A DNA stretch of 6,198 nucleotides, taken from assembly GCA_027858555.1 (NCBI GenBank), contig JAQICP010000113.1:1-6198 (forward strand), given 5' to 3'. Every line of letters starts with the position of its first letter. The first letter of the stretch is position 1. The stretch is from Vallitaleaceae bacterium (GTDB lineage: Bacteria > Bacillota > Clostridia > Lachnospirales > Vallitaleaceae). The position numbers were made by a program, and so were the translations under genes. This document shows positions 1 to 5,674 of this stretch, one piece after another. The notes beneath the pieces are model-generated. The model saw only the letters and a list, made by a program, of their open reading frames with translations, had not been told where the DNA came from and did no database searches.

Positions 1-842
1 AATTATGTATACTGACTCATACAAAACCTTCTGATGAGGTTATCTTGTCTGATGATTGTCATATCATTCAACATGAGGTTGGTGCAGCTGGGCTTATTTC
101 AGGGGTACAACTTAGAACCATCGAATGCGATAGTGGTATGATGCCAATAAAAGCCATTAAAAAGCGTATAAGAGGTACGGATATACATTATCCACTTACT
201 AGACTGATATGCATTGAAAATGCCCATGGGGACGGAGTTGTATTGCCCCTAGATTATATGGCTAGCATACGAGAACTTGCAGATGAACATGGTATAAGCA
301 TTCATTTAGATGGTGCTAGACTTTTTAACGCGGCCACTTATCTTGACACGGATGTCAAAGAAATAACCAAGCACGTAGATACTGTTATGTTCTGTTTATC
401 AAAAGGACTTTGTGCACCAGTGGGCTCACTGATTGCAGGTTCAAAAGCATTCATAGATAAAGCTCGTAAAAATCGAAAACTCATGGGTGGGGGTATGCGA
501 CAGGTTGGCGTACTTGCTGCACCAGGTCTTATTGCACTTAGAGATATGCGACTCAGACTACACGAAGATCACGAGAATGCAACGACCTTGGCAAAAGGAC
601 TAAATCATATAAAAGAAATCGATATAGATAAATCAAGCGTCCATATTAATCTCGTGTTTTTTAACTTCAATGTAACAGTGGATGAGCCTGAATTTATTAA
701 TTATATGAGTTCAAAAGGAATTATTATTAATGGTTCAGAGCATTATAAGATGCGATTCGCAACCAATAATGGTGTGAGTCAAGCAGATATTGAGAGGGTA
801 CTTAGAGGTGTAGAAGATTTTTTTGATCAAGAGGATAAGTAG
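1..842 (+). CDS. ltaE: Low-specificity L-threonine aldolase, 5' end outside the window
   Basis: This PLP enzyme cleaves L-threonine or L-allo-threonine to glycine and acetaldehyde in the cytoplasm. The reading frame is open from base 3, giving 279 visible residues; the family is usually about 340, so roughly 60 N-terminal residues lie upstream of the window. The frame opens with LCILTHTKPSDEVIL, which matches the family just before its conserved DDCHI segment. The His of DDCHI (60-62) is probably the one stacking on PLP. Further on are HLDGARLFNA, with the cofactor-binding Asp (309-311) and Arg (318-320), and FCLSKGLCAPVGS, with the Schiff-base Lys (402-404). The TTG at 45 is an internal codon, not the start. 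rarD follows after 65 bases with no terminator between, so the two may be cotranscribed. The family assignment is firm; substrate stereochemistry cannot be read from sequence. Confidence 0.95.
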   Translation, partial: LCILTHTKPSDEVILSDDCHIIQHEVGAAGLISGVQLRTIECDSGMMPIKAIKKRIRGTDIHYPLTRLICIENAHGDGVVLPLDYMASIRELADEHGISIHLDGARLFNAATYLDTDVKEITKHVDTVMFCLSKGLCAPVGSLIAGSKAFIDKARKNRKLMGGGMRQVGVLAAPGLIALRDMRLRLHEDHENATTLAKGLNHIKEIDIDKSSVHINLVFFNFNVTVDEPEFINYMSSKGIIINGSEHYKMRFATNNGVSQADIERVLRGVEDFFDQEDK

Positions 843-890
843 TTAGGGTTATCAGTCAGTGAACACATATTTAGGTGGTTTATTTAACTC

Positions 891-897
891 AGAAGGG
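891..897 (+). promoter_or_regulatory. Ribosome binding site of rarD
   Basis: AGAAGGG lies 10 bases before ATG 908. It is weaker than the AGGAGG sites elsewhere in the window, but it is what selects ATG 908 over the in-frame GTG at 875, which has no purine-rich stretch at a useful distance. Confidence 0.6.
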
Positions 898-907
898 TAA
901 GAAAATA

Positions 908-1783
908 ATGACTAATGAATCAAAAGGCTATGTACAGACATTTCTAGCCTATTTTATATGGGGATTTTTACCCCTTTACTGGAAGCAATTAGGTACCCTT
1001 GCCGCACTGGAAATCATGTCCTTTAGAATTATCTGTTCTTTTCTATTATTGCTGAATATTGTAACTATAAGAAAAGAAAAGATCTATGTCAGTTACATTA
1101 AAGACCGAAAGAAAAGGGTAGCCCTACTTTTAACCGGTAGTTTGATTGCAATTAATTGGTTTGTATTTATTTTTGCTGTGAATTCAGCATTTGTGCTGCA
1201 AGCCAGTTTTGGCTATTATATCAATCCTATTATCAGCATCCTTATTGGGGTTCTTTTACTTAAAGAAAAGATGAATAAATTACAAGTTGTTTCATTATCT
1301 ATCGTTATTATAACAGTTGTATTTATGGCTATCAGTTTTGGTCAGGTACCTTGGATATCTCTAATATTAGCTTTCTCTTTTGGTTTTTATGGCTATCTGA
1401 AAAAAATATATAAGCTGGATTCATTGCATAGTCTTTTGCTTGAACTATTAATTGCATTGCCGTTTTTACTCATATTCATGAGTGTGATCACTATAAATGG
1501 TACAGGCCATCTACTAAATGCAACGCCTAAGATGTATCTATTTATGGCACTAGCTGGGGTAGTGACAGTCATACCACTGCTCTTGTTTTCAGAAGGTGCT
1601 AAAAGGATTCCACTTGCATCTGTAGGCATTCTACAATACATAGCACCAACTTTAATGTTATTAATAGGGGTGGTTATCTATAAGGAACCATTTACCATGA
1701 CCTATAAAATCAGTTTTGTATTTATATGGATTGCAGTTGGTATCTATATGTATAGTGTGTTTCGAAACAGGAAGAAAAAATAA
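908..1783 (+). CDS. rarD: RarD-type EamA/DMT-superfamily permease
   Basis: This is a 291-residue integral membrane protein of the drug/metabolite transporter superfamily, of about the usual RarD length (near 300). The hydrophobic pattern fits ten helices in two EamA repeats. Family marks are FIWGFLPLYWK (residues 16-26), AINWFVFIFAVNS (81-93), ASFGYYINP (99-107), LLLKEK (116-121) and a late YKEPF (258-262). The C-terminus is basic (RNRKKK), as expected for a cytoplasmic tail. I chose ATG 908 because RarD proteins begin only a few residues before the first helix and because a purine-rich AGAAGGG (891-897) sits 10 bases upstream. An in-frame GTG at 875 would add 11 polar residues with no binding site. 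The Pseudomonas RarD name comes from chloramphenicol sensitivity, but the natural substrate of this branch is not established; amino-acid or metabolite export is a guess. Confidence 0.9.
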   Translation: MTNESKGYVQTFLAYFIWGFLPLYWKQLGTLAALEIMSFRIICSFLLLLNIVTIRKEKIYVSYIKDRKKRVALLLTGSLIAINWFVFIFAVNSAFVLQASFGYYINPIISILIGVLLLKEKMNKLQVVSLSIVIITVVFMAISFGQVPWISLILAFSFGFYGYLKKIYKLDSLHSLLLELLIALPFLLIFMSVITINGTGHLLNATPKMYLFMALAGVVTVIPLLLFSEGAKRIPLASVGILQYIAPTLMLLIGVVIYKEPFTMTYKISFVFIWIAVGIYMYSVFRNRKKK

Positions 1784-2253
1784 CGATTTGATTATTAGAC
1801 AGAAAAGATGAATAGAAGAGATATCTATTGAGTTGAATGGTCGTTTATGCCATATTGATAAGAATATATGTCACTGTAACTGGCGTGAAGTTTACCTTGT
1901 TTTGAACATGGATAGGTTGAACAAAAGCTGTATTGCTTTCTAAAATCCGAAGGATCCATCTTAACGGTAATACGCATAGCTACATTGAGAACAACTGCTA
2001 CAAGAAAGAGGCTATGCCTCGTCATTCGCGAAGGGAATATTAAGTTAAGCAAGAAAGCATTCTTCATTTGAAATCGGAGAACTTTCCTATAAGATAAATA
2101 CAAAGGTGATGATTCTTTCGAATCACCACCTTTAAAATTACATCTACTAATATTCATTTGCTAGTATTTACGCATTGGTATCAACAGCCAGAAATCATTC
2201 CAACTAGACCAACTCAAACCAGCTCAGACCAGTTTAGGTAAGCTTACACCAAT
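1784..2253. other. Intergenic region of about 470 bases between convergent genes, no convincing gene
   Basis: This stretch separates the 3' ends of rarD (+) and the M3 peptidase (-). The only long open frame is on the minus strand, 2157 down to 1825 (110 codons). It has no ribosome binding site before its ATG, starts inside the terminator-like hairpin region, resembles no family I know, and shows no secretion or domain signature; I do not call it a gene. Small structures seen are GAGGC/GCCTC with a 3-base loop (2008-2020), the 8-base palindrome TTCGCGAA (2025-2032), the large hairpin at 2102-2133 and the 10-nt repeats from 2200. It could be the worn remnant of a lost gene or mobile element, but I see no terminal inverted repeats or transposase motif to support that. 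Confidence 0.5.
2102..2133 (-). terminator. 14-bp hairpin with GAAA loop, probable terminator of the M3 peptidase gene
   Basis: Bases 2102-2115 and 2120-2133 are inverted copies with one difference and a 4-base loop. Read on the minus strand the odd position becomes a G-U pair, so the RNA stem is unbroken, and the loop is GAAA closed by C-G, a stable GNRA tetraloop. On the plus strand the same position is an A-C mismatch and the loop is UUUC, so the minus direction is favoured. The minus-strand sequence after the stem is U-rich (TTTGTATTTATC) but not a clean U run. It lies 120 bases past the peptidase stop and about 320 past rarD, and might also slow transcription from rarD. Confidence 0.6.
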
Positions 2254-2262
2254 CTAGGTTAG
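2200..2262 (-). repeat. Degenerate 10-nt tandem repeat across the peptidase stop codon
   Basis: Read on the minus strand, consecutive units are CTAACCTAGA, TTGGTGTAAG, CTTACCTAAA, CTGGTCTGAG, CTGGTTTGAG, the 9-base TTGGTCTAG and a final TTGG. The approximate consensus is YTGGTCTRAG. The central two units differ at one base; outer units are more worn. The first unit contains the TAG stop of the peptidase gene (2254-2256), so the array begins inside the last codons. It also holds the palindrome GTAAGCTTAC (2238-2247). The spacing, one helical turn per unit, is seen directly; a slippage origin is inference. Confidence 0.6.
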
Positions 2263-3954
2263 TGTATGACTCTTATCAAATTCTTCCAACCAATCCTTAA
2301 TCACATCAACAACTGATTCAACAGTGCCAGATTCAAATGGTGATTTGAGTCCCACTGATGTAATCAATTCTACAAAGGGTTTTGAACCACCAAGCTTGCA
2401 CAGTTTTACATATTGATGCCATGTTTCTTCTTTATTCTCTTGCATCCATTTGAAGAACTGGAATGCACATAATTGAGCCAGCGTGTAGTCGATATAATAA
2501 AATGGTGTGCCAAATATATGTGATTGCCTATACCAGAAGGTACCTTTTTCAAAAAAATCATTATCTGCATAATCACGATGAGGCAGGTATTTCTTCTCTA
2601 TACTTCGCCAAGCAGCTTTACGTTCGCTGGGGGTAGCTTCAGGATTCTCATAGACATAATGCTGAAACTCATCTACTGATACGCCGTAAGGTATGAATTC
2701 TAAAGCAGAACTTAGGTGGGTATAGCGATACTTGTCAGCATCTTCTTTAAAGAACAAGTCCATCCAAGGCCAAGTGAAAAACTCCATACTCATAGAATGT
2801 ACTTCACATGCTTCGAATGTGGGCCAAGTGTATTCAGGCACCTTGAAATCTCGACTGAGATATACTTGAAACGCATGACCCGCTTCATGGGTTAATACAT
2901 CTATATCACCAGAAGTACCATTAAAGTTAGAAAATATGAAAGGTGAGCTGTAATTTGGAATATAAGTACAATAACCACCACCAGCCTTGCCTTTCTTGCT
3001 TACAAGATCCAATAATTCATGGTCAACCATAAAGTTGAAAAATTCTTTGGTTTCTTCTGAGAGCTCCGAGTACATGGTGACACCATTTTGAATAATCCAT
3101 TCTGGATTACCCTTTGGTACGGCATTGCCTGTTTTGAATTCAAAAGGTTCATCATAATAGGTTAAGGCCTCTAAATCCAGACGCTGTGCTTGTTCTTGTC
3201 TAAGTTTAGTTGCAATCGGTACAATATAGGTTTCAACCTGCTTTCGGAAGTTAGCTACTTTTGCAGCATCATAATCAGTACGAGATAGACGATCATAGCC
3301 TAGAGCTACAAAACTATCATAACCTAATTTCGTGGCCATACCTGCTCTTAATTTAACTAGTTTGTCGTATATGTCGTCTATGGTAGCCTCATTGGTACTC
3401 ATAAAGCCCGAGATGGCTTCAAAAGCAGCTTTTCTAATGCTTCTGTCTTTCGATTTTGTAAATGGTGTTAATTGGGTGAGTGTACGTTCTTCGCCTTCAA
3501 ATGGAATCTTAGCAGAGGCAATTAATTTCCGGTACATAGTTACTAATTTATTCTCTTCTTGTAAGTCCTCTAAGATAACTGGATCAAAGGTCTTAATGGA
3601 AAGGGTAGCTAAGTCGAATAGTTGATTGCCCCATTTATCCCGTAACTGTGGTTCATAGATTGAACTGACTAATACCTTGTAGTAATCGGTCACTAAACCA
3701 GCGTATACAGGTAGATTCTTATCAAAAAATGCTTGTTCATTTTCATAAAATGTATCAGTTGTATCAATGGTATTTCTTATACCACAGATATCTGTCATGG
3801 ATTCAAAATCAGCTCTTATTTTATTGATTACAGTCATGATACTATCTTGGATCTCAAATGTATCCGCAGCAGTAAAAGATGCCAGTAAAACATTAAAGGA
3901 TGCTTTCAAAACCGCCATATCAGGTCGTATATAATCATAGTCTTTAAATTTCAT
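2254..3954 (-). CDS. M3-family zinc oligoendopeptidase (PepF-like)
   Basis: This is a 566-residue cytoplasmic metallopeptidase of family M3 that cuts short peptides internally and probably recycles peptides from protein turnover or uptake. The zinc site is THEAGHAFQ: His356, catalytic Glu357 and His360 (codons at 2875-2889). The third ligand is most likely Glu384 in EACEVHSMSMEFF, 28 residues on, as in other M3 enzymes. The helical N-terminal region (about 1-330) precedes the catalytic part, and a late YRQSHIFGTPFYYIDYTLAQ segment (475-494) supplies the His and Tyr typical of the substrate-binding side. No signal peptide is visible. Its length and motifs fit the clostridial M3 oligoendopeptidase group distinct from classical PepF (about 600 residues), so I give no symbol. 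The start is set by AGGAGG five bases upstream of the ATG. The C-terminus (KSHTLT) runs into a 10-nt repeat array. Confidence 0.95.
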   Translation of the reverse strand: MKFKDYDYIRPDMAVLKASFNVLLASFTAADTFEIQDSIMTVINKIRADFESMTDICGIRNTIDTTDTFYENEQAFFDKNLPVYAGLVTDYYKVLVSSIYEPQLRDKWGNQLFDLATLSIKTFDPVILEDLQEENKLVTMYRKLIASAKIPFEGEERTLTQLTPFTKSKDRSIRKAAFEAISGFMSTNEATIDDIYDKLVKLRAGMATKLGYDSFVALGYDRLSRTDYDAAKVANFRKQVETYIVPIATKLRQEQAQRLDLEALTYYDEPFEFKTGNAVPKGNPEWIIQNGVTMYSELSEETKEFFNFMVDHELLDLVSKKGKAGGGYCTYIPNYSSPFIFSNFNGTSGDIDVLTHEAGHAFQVYLSRDFKVPEYTWPTFEACEVHSMSMEFFTWPWMDLFFKEDADKYRYTHLSSALEFIPYGVSVDEFQHYVYENPEATPSERKAAWRSIEKKYLPHRDYADNDFFEKGTFWYRQSHIFGTPFYYIDYTLAQLCAFQFFKWMQENKEETWHQYVKLCKLGGSKPFVELITSVGLKSPFESGTVESVVDVIKDWLEEFDKSHTLT

Positions 3955-3959
3955 AAATT

Positions 3960-3965
3960 CCTCCT
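3960..3965 (-). promoter_or_regulatory. Ribosome binding site of the M3 peptidase
   Basis: CCTCCT on the plus strand reads AGGAGG on the minus strand, a perfect anti-16S match five bases before the ATG at 3952-3954. It supports the full 566-residue start. Confidence 0.9.
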
Positions 3966-3981
3966 TAGGTTCGTGTAATAT

Positions 3982-4011
3982 ATTGTATCATATTAGAATT
4001 GTTTTTGTCGC
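3982..4011 (-). promoter_or_regulatory. Candidate sigma-A promoter of the M3 peptidase
   Basis: On the minus strand TACAAT (3982-3987) is preceded by TGA, giving an extended -10 (TG-N-TACAAT). A weak -35, GCGACA (4006-4011), lies 18 bases upstream. The predicted start near 3975 gives a short leader of about 20 bases that contains the AGGAGG site. It interlocks with the oppositely directed promoter at 3999-4027. Confidence 0.5.
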
Positions 4012-4027
4012 GGGCTTCAGTTATAAT
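3999..4027 (+). promoter_or_regulatory. Candidate sigma-A promoter of the ATL gene
   Basis: A perfect TATAAT (4022-4027) lies 17 bases after TTGTTT (3999-4004), which matches the -35 consensus only in TTG. Transcription from near 4034 would give a leader of about 65 bases that includes an AAT-repeat run (4041-4052). The site overlaps the -35 of the divergent peptidase promoter. Confidence 0.5.
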
Positions 4028-4086
4028 TTGTAATGTAGCAAATAATAATAATAGTATTTAAAGCATGCATTCATATACTGTTATAT

Positions 4087-4093
4087 AGGAGGT
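4087..4093 (+). promoter_or_regulatory. Strong ribosome binding site pointing to an AUA start
   Basis: AGGAGGT is a near-perfect anti-16S match. The only in-frame codon at a normal distance is ATA at 4101, eight bases after AGGAGG. The first conventional start in frame, GTG 4122, is 28 bases away, too far for this site. An ATG at 4065 is in frame but is cut off by the TAG at 4086-4088, which overlaps the site itself. Confidence 0.85.
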
Positions 4094-4100
4094 AACGCTC

Positions 4101-4397
4101 ATAGAACCATTTACAGAAAATGTGATCACCATTATAAAAAGCATTCCTTGTGGACAAGTTATGAGCTATGGTGATATAGCAAAAATAGCAGGCAATCCTA
4201 GAGCGGCAAGACAAGTTTCAAGAATATTGCATTCTATGTCAGTAAAACACCAATTACCTTGGCATCGTGTCATTAACAGTAGGTATGAAATAAGCATAAA
4301 GGATTTAGGCGGCGCCAATGAACAAAAGCGGTTGTTAGAGTTAGAAGGTCACAGCTTCATAGGGTTCAAACTTCTGAATCCAAAAAGTGACACCTAA
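4101..4397 (+). CDS. Alkyltransferase-like (ATL) DNA-lesion-binding protein, probable AUA start
   Basis: This is a 98-residue protein with the DNA-binding domain of O6-methylguanine-DNA methyltransferase but no methyl-acceptor cysteine: the family PCHRV motif is PWHRVI here, with Trp54 (4260-4262) replacing Cys. That substitution defines ATL proteins such as E. coli YbaZ and S. pombe Atl1, which flip out O6-alkylguanine and hand the lesion to nucleotide excision repair. The other key residues are kept: Tyr23 in VMSYGDIA, and Arg37 in NPRAARQVSRIL, the finger that replaces the flipped base. The C-terminal part (GGANEQKRLLELEG) is also typical. I start the gene at ATA 4101 because the strong AGGAGGT site is eight bases upstream and the residues then encoded, EPFTENVITIIKSIP, match the usual first helix. 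A GTG 4122 start would delete half that helix. It stands alone between promoters. Confidence 0.88.
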   Translation: MEPFTENVITIIKSIPCGQVMSYGDIAKIAGNPRAARQVSRILHSMSVKHQLPWHRVINSRYEISIKDLGGANEQKRLLELEGHSFIGFKLLNPKSDT

Positions 4398-4460
4398 TCA
4401 TGACAACATTATTTTCGGTATATGTACTTGTCTTTAATCAGCTAAGGGCGGAAGTGTTTC

Positions 4461-4488
4461 TTGACTTTAAGGACATATTCTGTATAAT
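4461..4488 (+). promoter_or_regulatory. Strong sigma-A promoter upstream of argC
   Basis: TTGACT (4461-4466) and a perfect TATAAT (4483-4488) are separated by 16 bases. Transcription would start near 4495, giving argC a leader of about 160 bases. No terminator is seen between the ATL gene and this site, so some readthrough from upstream is possible. Confidence 0.75.
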
Positions 4489-4501
4489 AGGCATATGTAA
4501 T

Positions 4502-4529
4502 ATAATGCATTATTAAGTATATATATTCA
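4502..4529 (+). promoter_or_regulatory. Candidate ArgR operator in the argC leader
   Basis: Bases 4516-4529 (AGTATATATATTCA) match the 14-base ARG-box core TGAATWWWWATTCA at 12 positions, with a complete right half. Just before it is a perfect 12-base palindrome, ATAATGCATTAT (4502-4513). Both sit a few to 35 bases after the predicted transcription start, where a bound repressor would block argC. The region is AT-rich, so a chance match is a real possibility, and a second properly spaced ARG box is not visible. Confidence 0.4.
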
Positions 4530-4567
4530 TCAATAACTTAGTTCGGTAATAATATCAATATGACATT

Positions 4568-4602
4568 ATAATTATATTTAGTAAAAATACCAATATAATT
4601 AT
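4568..4602 (+). repeat. Perfect 11-bp inverted repeat in the argC leader
   Basis: ATAATTATATT (4568-4578) and AATATAATTAT (4592-4602) are exact reverse complements. Inside the 13-base loop GTA and TAC can pair around AAAA, extending the hairpin after a small internal loop. The stem is all A-T, and no U run follows, so it is not a standard terminator. It lies 43 bases before the argC binding site. It may be a protein site or leader structure, or simply reflect base composition. Confidence 0.45.
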
Positions 4603-4645
4603 TGCTAAACGCTTAATATAGAACGGTAAAAGTTCATATCAACAT

Positions 4646-4652
4646 AGGAGGT
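4646..4652 (+). promoter_or_regulatory. Ribosome binding site of argC
   Basis: AGGAGGT is a perfect anti-16S match; AGGAGG ends five bases before ATG 4657. This confirms the start at MSNKKHKVYVDG, directly before the nucleotide-binding loop. Confidence 0.9.
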
Positions 4653-4656
4653 CAGA

Positions 4657-5610
4657 ATGAGTAATAAAAAACATAAAGTATACGTTGATGGACAACACGG
4701 CACTACAGGTCTTTCTGTGAATCAATATCTAGAGAAGCATCCTGATATTGAATTAATTACAATTGATTTTGATGATAGACGAGAACTGGATGTTAGAAAG
4801 GCTTGTTTAAACGAGGCAGACATTGTTATTTTATGTTTGCCAGACGATGCTTCGCGAGAATCAGTCAGTATGATTACTAATACTAGGACTAGGGTCATTG
4901 ATGCATCCACTGCTTATAGAACAGATCCTGATTGGACCTACGGCATGCCTGAACTGAGTCCTGACCAACGTGGTCGTATAAAAAAAGCCATGCGTGTTTC
5001 TAATCCAGGTTGTCATGCAACGGCTGCAGTTCTGGCTTTATCACCACTAGTTAAAGAAGGTATATTAAGTGCCAATTACCCTGTCTCATATACGTCGGTA
5101 TCTGGTTATAGTGGTGCTGGAAAAGGTGCAATAGAGGATTATGAGGTTAAAAAAATTGATTATCTGGCACTACCTAGACCATATGCATTAACTATGAATC
5201 ATAAACATCTAGTTGAAATGCAAAAACATATTGGTCTAACTAAAAAACCGTTATTCACACCAATCATTAATAATTATTACAAAGGATTAGTTGTTTCCGT
5301 TGCTTTTAATATGGCGGATTTAAGTAGCGTCTCCTCCCTACAAGATGTCTATGATTTTTATCAAACGTACTATGGCAATGAGTATTTCATCAAAGTGCAT
5401 AGTCAGCCATCAGGGGACGGTATTATAGCTGGTGGGTTTGATGTGTTAGGCAGTAATGATACCAATAATGCTGAAATATTTATTTTAGGTAATGACAGCC
5501 AGGTATTGATCATGTGTAGAATTGATAATTTGGGGAAGGGTGCCTCTGGTGCAGCTATTCAAAATCTGAACATTATGATTGGTTCAGAAGAAGGGACTAC
5601 GTTGACTTAA
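4657..5610 (+). CDS. argC: N-acetyl-gamma-glutamyl-phosphate reductase, short type
   Basis: ArgC reduces N-acetyl-glutamyl phosphate with NADPH to the semialdehyde, the third step from glutamate to ornithine and arginine, in the cytoplasm. The 317-residue length and motifs fit the shorter ArgC class rather than the usual 340-350-residue form. The nucleotide-binding loop is GQHGTTG (residues 12-18). The catalytic Cys119 lies in SNPGCHATA (5011-5013), SGYSGAGK follows at 149-156, and NHKHLVEM (181-188) carries the likely catalytic His. AGGAGG (4646-4651) five bases before the ATG fixes the start. Upstream are a strong promoter and an ArgR-like site. No other arginine gene adjoins it, unlike the common argCJBD cluster: the next gene is yicC, with its own promoter. 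The function is firm; the class assignment is from memory of the family. Confidence 0.95.
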   Translation: MSNKKHKVYVDGQHGTTGLSVNQYLEKHPDIELITIDFDDRRELDVRKACLNEADIVILCLPDDASRESVSMITNTRTRVIDASTAYRTDPDWTYGMPELSPDQRGRIKKAMRVSNPGCHATAAVLALSPLVKEGILSANYPVSYTSVSGYSGAGKGAIEDYEVKKIDYLALPRPYALTMNHKHLVEMQKHIGLTKKPLFTPIINNYYKGLVVSVAFNMADLSSVSSLQDVYDFYQTYYGNEYFIKVHSQPSGDGIIAGGFDVLGSNDTNNAEIFILGNDSQVLIMCRIDNLGKGASGAAIQNLNIMIGSEEGTTLT

Positions 5611-5630
5611 ACCTATCACTCATGTATAAT
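5602..5630 (+). promoter_or_regulatory. Sigma-A promoter of yicC overlapping the end of argC
   Basis: TTGACT (5602-5607) and TATAAT (5625-5630) have the ideal 17-base spacing. The -35 hexamer is also the last two sense codons of argC (Leu-Thr), directly before its TAA stop at 5608-5610. Transcription would start near 5637, about 38 bases before the yicC ATG. Confidence 0.75.
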
Positions 5631-5674
5631 ACGGTAAAGATTAATAAGATATTGCGGAAAAGAAAGAGGACTAT

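Noticed and set aside
45..47. TTG as start of the threonine aldolase
   Set aside because: The frame continues upstream to the window edge with conserved aldolase residues (LTHTKPSDEVIL), so this is an internal leucine codon.
875..877. GTG as start of the permease
   Set aside because: It has no ribosome binding site and adds a polar extension not typical of RarD; ATG 908 has AGAAGGG upstream.
1393..1641. Minus-strand open frame inside rarD
   Set aside because: Antisense shadow of a well-supported membrane protein gene; no family resemblance.
1825..2157. 110-codon open frame on the minus strand between rarD and the peptidase
   Set aside because: No ribosome binding site, no recognisable domain, and it runs through the terminator-like hairpin; kept only as a note on the intergenic region.
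3332..3625. Plus-strand open frame inside the peptidase gene
   Set aside because: Antisense shadow with no binding site or recognisable product.
4065..4088. Seven-codon upstream frame (ATG to TAG) ahead of the ATL gene
   Set aside because: No binding site and no meaningful peptide; its stop happens to overlap the ATL ribosome binding site, and chance is the simplest reading.
4122..4124. GTG as start of the ATL protein
   Set aside because: It is 28 bases from the strong AGGAGGT and would truncate the first helix; ATA 4101 fits better, though this is unproven.
4495..4571. Tiny start-stop frames in the argC leader (at 4495, 4505 and 4560) as attenuator peptides
   Set aside because: None has a ribosome binding site or arginine codons, and no terminator/antiterminator pair is visible.
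4722..4910. Minus-strand open frame inside argC
   Set aside because: Antisense shadow; argC is firmly supported in the other direction.
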